DNA of 64,000 bases from Pseudomonadota bacterium (GTDB lineage: Bacteria > Pseudomonadota > Gammaproteobacteria > Burkholderiales > UBA11063), in NCBI GenBank assembly GCA_021298175.1, contig JAJTDW010000008.1, positions 1 through 64,000 of the forward strand, given 5' to 3'. Below, piece after piece: positions 61,184 to 64,000 of the stretch. Position 1 is the first letter of the stretch; each line of letters begins with the position of its first letter. The position numbers and the translations under genes were made by a program. The notes under the pieces were generated by a model. That model searched no databases. It was not told where the DNA came from and saw only the letters and a list, made by a program, of their open reading frames with translations.

Positions 61184-64000
61184 ATGCGAATAAAATTATT
61201 TATAGATCGCCCAATTCTTGCAAGCGTTATTTCTATCATTATAGTTTTGTGTGGCTTAATTGCTATGCTTAATATGCCTGTTGCACAATATCCCAATATA
61301 TCCCCGCCAACTATTTCTGTTTCTGCTCAATATCCCGGAGCTAGTGCTGAGACAATTGAACGAACTGTTGCCGCACAACTTGAAGCTAAACTTAATGGTG
61401 TGGGTAATGTTCTTTATATGTCATCTAGTAGTACTGGTAGTGGTAGTGTTTCGGTAAGGTTAACCTTTGAAATTGGGACCAATCTAAATTATGCTGTTAA
61501 TGAAGTACTAAATAGAGTGCATTCTGCCATGCCTTTATTGCCCGCTGTGGTTCAGGCATTAGGTGTTAATGTGCGTAAGAGTTCTCCTGATATGCTAATG
61601 GTATTAAATTTTTATAATAATGGCTCAGGTAAGTTTGATAAATACTATATGAGTAATTATTTGAATAGGACATTATTAAATGATTTGAACTTAGTACCAG
61701 GAGTAGGGCAAATTAGTTTATATGGCACTACGTATGCAATGAGGGTTTGGCTTAATATAAATGCTATGAATTCCTTAAATATTACAGCAACTGATATTGC
61801 AAATGCAATTAAGGAACAAAGTAATGAATATACGGTAGGTACTAGTAATGCTATGCCAACTAAAAATGCAGTGTTAACATTTAATGTGGCTGGTAGCTCA
61901 ATGTATTCTGATCCAAAACAATTTGAGAACATAGTTATTCGGGCTAATGGTACTGCGTTTATTCATTTAAAAGATGTTGCTTCAGTACAACTTGGAGCTT
62001 CAAGTTATAATGTGTTGCCAAGAATAAATTTTATTAAAAATAATAAATTAGATAGTTATGATATGGCGGTAATGCAGGTTTATATGGATCCTTCTGCAAA
62101 TCAACTCGAAGTTAAAAAGTTGGTTTTAGGTAAATTACAAGAGGATAGCAAAAACTTTCCTGAAGGGTTGGACTATAAGGTAGGATTTGATGCAACGCAA
62201 TTTGTAGATGCTTCAATTATTAATGTGCGTGGGGCTTTAATTGATGCTTTTATATTAGTTGGGGTGATAATTTTATTATTCTTACAAAACTATAGAGCTA
62301 GTTTGATTGCATTATTGACAGTTCCAGTATCAGCAATTGGTAGCTTTGCTTTATTGTACTTATTTGGGTTTACAATAAATACATTAAGCCTATTTGCAAT
62401 GATTCTGGCTATTGGAATTGTTGTAGATGATGCAATTGTAGTTGTTGAAAATATTGAAAGATTAAAAGAGAAAAACCATGACTTATCTATAAAAGAGATA
62501 GTTAATCTAGCAATGACTGAAGTATTTGGTGCAATTATTGCTATTGGTTTAGTTTTATCTGTGGTATTTTTACCTGTTATGTCATTAAGTGGATTAAGTG
62601 GGGTTTTATATCGCCAATTTGCAGTTACTATTTCTTGCACTGTGGTAATTTCTGCATTAACCGCCTTAACTCTAACACCAGCAATAAGTGCTTTATTATT
62701 AAAAAATCGTAAAGAGCCAAATTGGTTTAGTTTAGGATTTAATCGTATATTTGATAAGATCACTAGCTTTTACTTAAATATAGCAGAAAAATTTATTGAT
62801 TGGGGTAAATATACTCTAATTACATTAATTGTTGCAAGTATATTTGTTGTGCTTATTTTTAAAGTTATTCCTTTAAGCTTTATGCCTAATGAAGATCAAG
62901 GTTATTTTCTAGCTTCAGTTTATTTGCCAACCTCTTCTGGATTGCAACAAACACAAAAAATATCCCAAGAAATAAGTGCTAAGATTATAAAGCAATCAGG
63001 TGTAGATCAAATAATTCAAATAGTTGGCGTAGACTTTTTTGGTGGTGGGGCAAACTCTTATGCGGCAACACTTATTATTACTCTTAAAAATTGGCAATAT
63101 CGCAAAAATAAAAATGTAGATGATCTAGTCCAATATGTAAACTCATTAAATGATGGGTATAAAAACATAAATATTCGAGCATTTAACCAGCCCCCAGTAC
63201 GTGGTTTAAGTTCAACAGGTGGTACAGAATTTTATTTTGAAGATAGAACAGTTGGGGATTTAAAAAAATTAGATAATAAAGCTCATGAAATTGAAGCACA
63301 ACTTATGAAGCACAAAGAAATAAAATTAGCTTATCATCTACTTGATACTAATGTGGAGCAGGTTATAATTGAAGCTGACCCTGCTAAAACTAAGTTCTAT
63401 GGTGTTAATATCCAGAATGTATATAATACTTTGCATTATATATATAGTAATTATAATGTTAATTTTGCATATTTAATGCAGGGGCTTATTTGGGTTATTT
63501 TACAAGGTGATTATAAATATAGAATTACCACCAAAGACATATCCAATATGTATGTACAAAATAATCAAAAAGCATTGGTATCTGTAGCAAGTTTAGTATC
63601 TTCCAGATTTTATAAATCACCACAAATGGTGGAGCGCTTTAATGATTATCCTGCAACCAAAATGATTGTTATGCCAAATAATAGATATAGCACAGGTGAT
63701 ATTATGAAAATTATTACCTTAGAAATGCAGAATAATGCAAAAGGTTATGATTACGAATGGGTTGGTACATCTTTTATGCAAACCAAATCACAAAAGACTT
63801 CAGGTATCGCCTTTGTTTTTTCTTTAGCTATGATATATTTAGTGCTATGTGCTTTATATGAAATGTGGCGGCTTCCTTTGGTGGTAATCATGGGCATTCC
63901 TTTTGCTTTATTAGGTTCTGGCGTCATGTTGTTTTTTAGACAACAGCCTAATGATTTATATTTTCAGATAAGCTTAATTACCTTGCTTGGCTTATCAGCC
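61184..64000 (+). CDS. RND family multidrug efflux permease (AcrB/MexB-like), truncated by window end
   Basis: MRIKLFIDRPILASVISIIIVLCGLIAMLNMPVAQYPNISPPTISVSAQYPGASAETIE...GIVVDDAIVVVENIERL; open through 64000, not in ORF track. Confidence 0.95.
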   Translation, partial: MRIKLFIDRPILASVISIIIVLCGLIAMLNMPVAQYPNISPPTISVSAQYPGASAETIERTVAAQLEAKLNGVGNVLYMSSSSTGSGSVSVRLTFEIGTNLNYAVNEVLNRVHSAMPLLPAVVQALGVNVRKSSPDMLMVLNFYNNGSGKFDKYYMSNYLNRTLLNDLNLVPGVGQISLYGTTYAMRVWLNINAMNSLNITATDIANAIKEQSNEYTVGTSNAMPTKNAVLTFNVAGSSMYSDPKQFENIVIRANGTAFIHLKDVASVQLGASSYNVLPRINFIKNNKLDSYDMAVMQVYMDPSANQLEVKKLVLGKLQEDSKNFPEGLDYKVGFDATQFVDASIINVRGALIDAFILVGVIILLFLQNYRASLIALLTVPVSAIGSFALLYLFGFTINTLSLFAMILAIGIVVDDAIVVVENIERLKEKNHDLSIKEIVNLAMTEVFGAIIAIGLVLSVVFLPVMSLSGLSGVLYRQFAVTISCTVVISALTALTLTPAISALLLKNRKEPNWFSLGFNRIFDKITSFYLNIAEKFIDWGKYTLITLIVASIFVVLIFKVIPLSFMPNEDQGYFLASVYLPTSSGLQQTQKISQEISAKIIKQSGVDQIIQIVGVDFFGGGANSYAATLIITLKNWQYRKNKNVDDLVQYVNSLNDGYKNINIRAFNQPPVRGLSSTGGTEFYFEDRTVGDLKKLDNKAHEIEAQLMKHKEIKLAYHLLDTNVEQVIIEADPAKTKFYGVNIQNVYNTLHYIYSNYNVNFAYLMQGLIWVILQGDYKYRITTKDISNMYVQNNQKALVSVASLVSSRFYKSPQMVERFNDYPATKMIVMPNNRYSTGDIMKIITLEMQNNAKGYDYEWVGTSFMQTKSQKTSGIAFVFSLAMIYLVLCALYEMWRLPLVVIMGIPFALLGSGVMLFFRQQPNDLYFQISLITLLGLSA

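Noticed and set aside
61260-62763. Track ORFs 61260-61457 (+), 61657-61932 (-) and 62290-62763 (-)
   Set aside because: Lie entirely within the RND permease reading frame on other frames or strand; the RND gene has clear family motifs

Overview
This 64 kb window is AT-rich, densely coding bacterial chromosome from a Gram-negative proteobacterium. Gene orders such as der-hfq-hflX-hflK-hflC and lpxK/Trm112/kdsB look betaproteobacterial, but no taxon is asserted. Most of it is housekeeping: rnhA, dnaB, nth, gloA, a Do-type protease, serS, aspC, pcnB, dapE, pgi, yhbY, rpe, trxA, rho, dsbC, galE, tsaD, gloB, tdk, ygfZ, kdsB, lpxK, mltD, wrbA, etfBA, yebC, hslO, der, hfq, hflX and hflKC, plus the 5' part of an RND pump that runs off the right edge and is absent from the ORF track. 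No rRNA, tRNA, complete IS or CRISPR array was recognised. The less ordinary parts are: (1) a degraded defence/TA-like island at about 48.2-51.7 kb, with a zeta-like P-loop protein, an HI0074/HI0073-type HEPN/MNT pair, a frameshifted DUF4297-like gene and a HerA ATPase lacking its Walker A half; (2) a 1218-aa protein with no recognised family and hydrophobic Gly/Ala-rich segments at 31.1-34.8 kb, which could be an effector or toxin; (3) a two-gene HMGL-cupin fusion plus dihydroorotate-dehydrogenase-like cassette at the left edge; (4) several small intergenic palindromic or MITE-like repeats; (5) unusually short HflK and HflC, an Hfq without the canonical rim arginines, and a translationally coupled 31-aa membrane microprotein after the Do protease.
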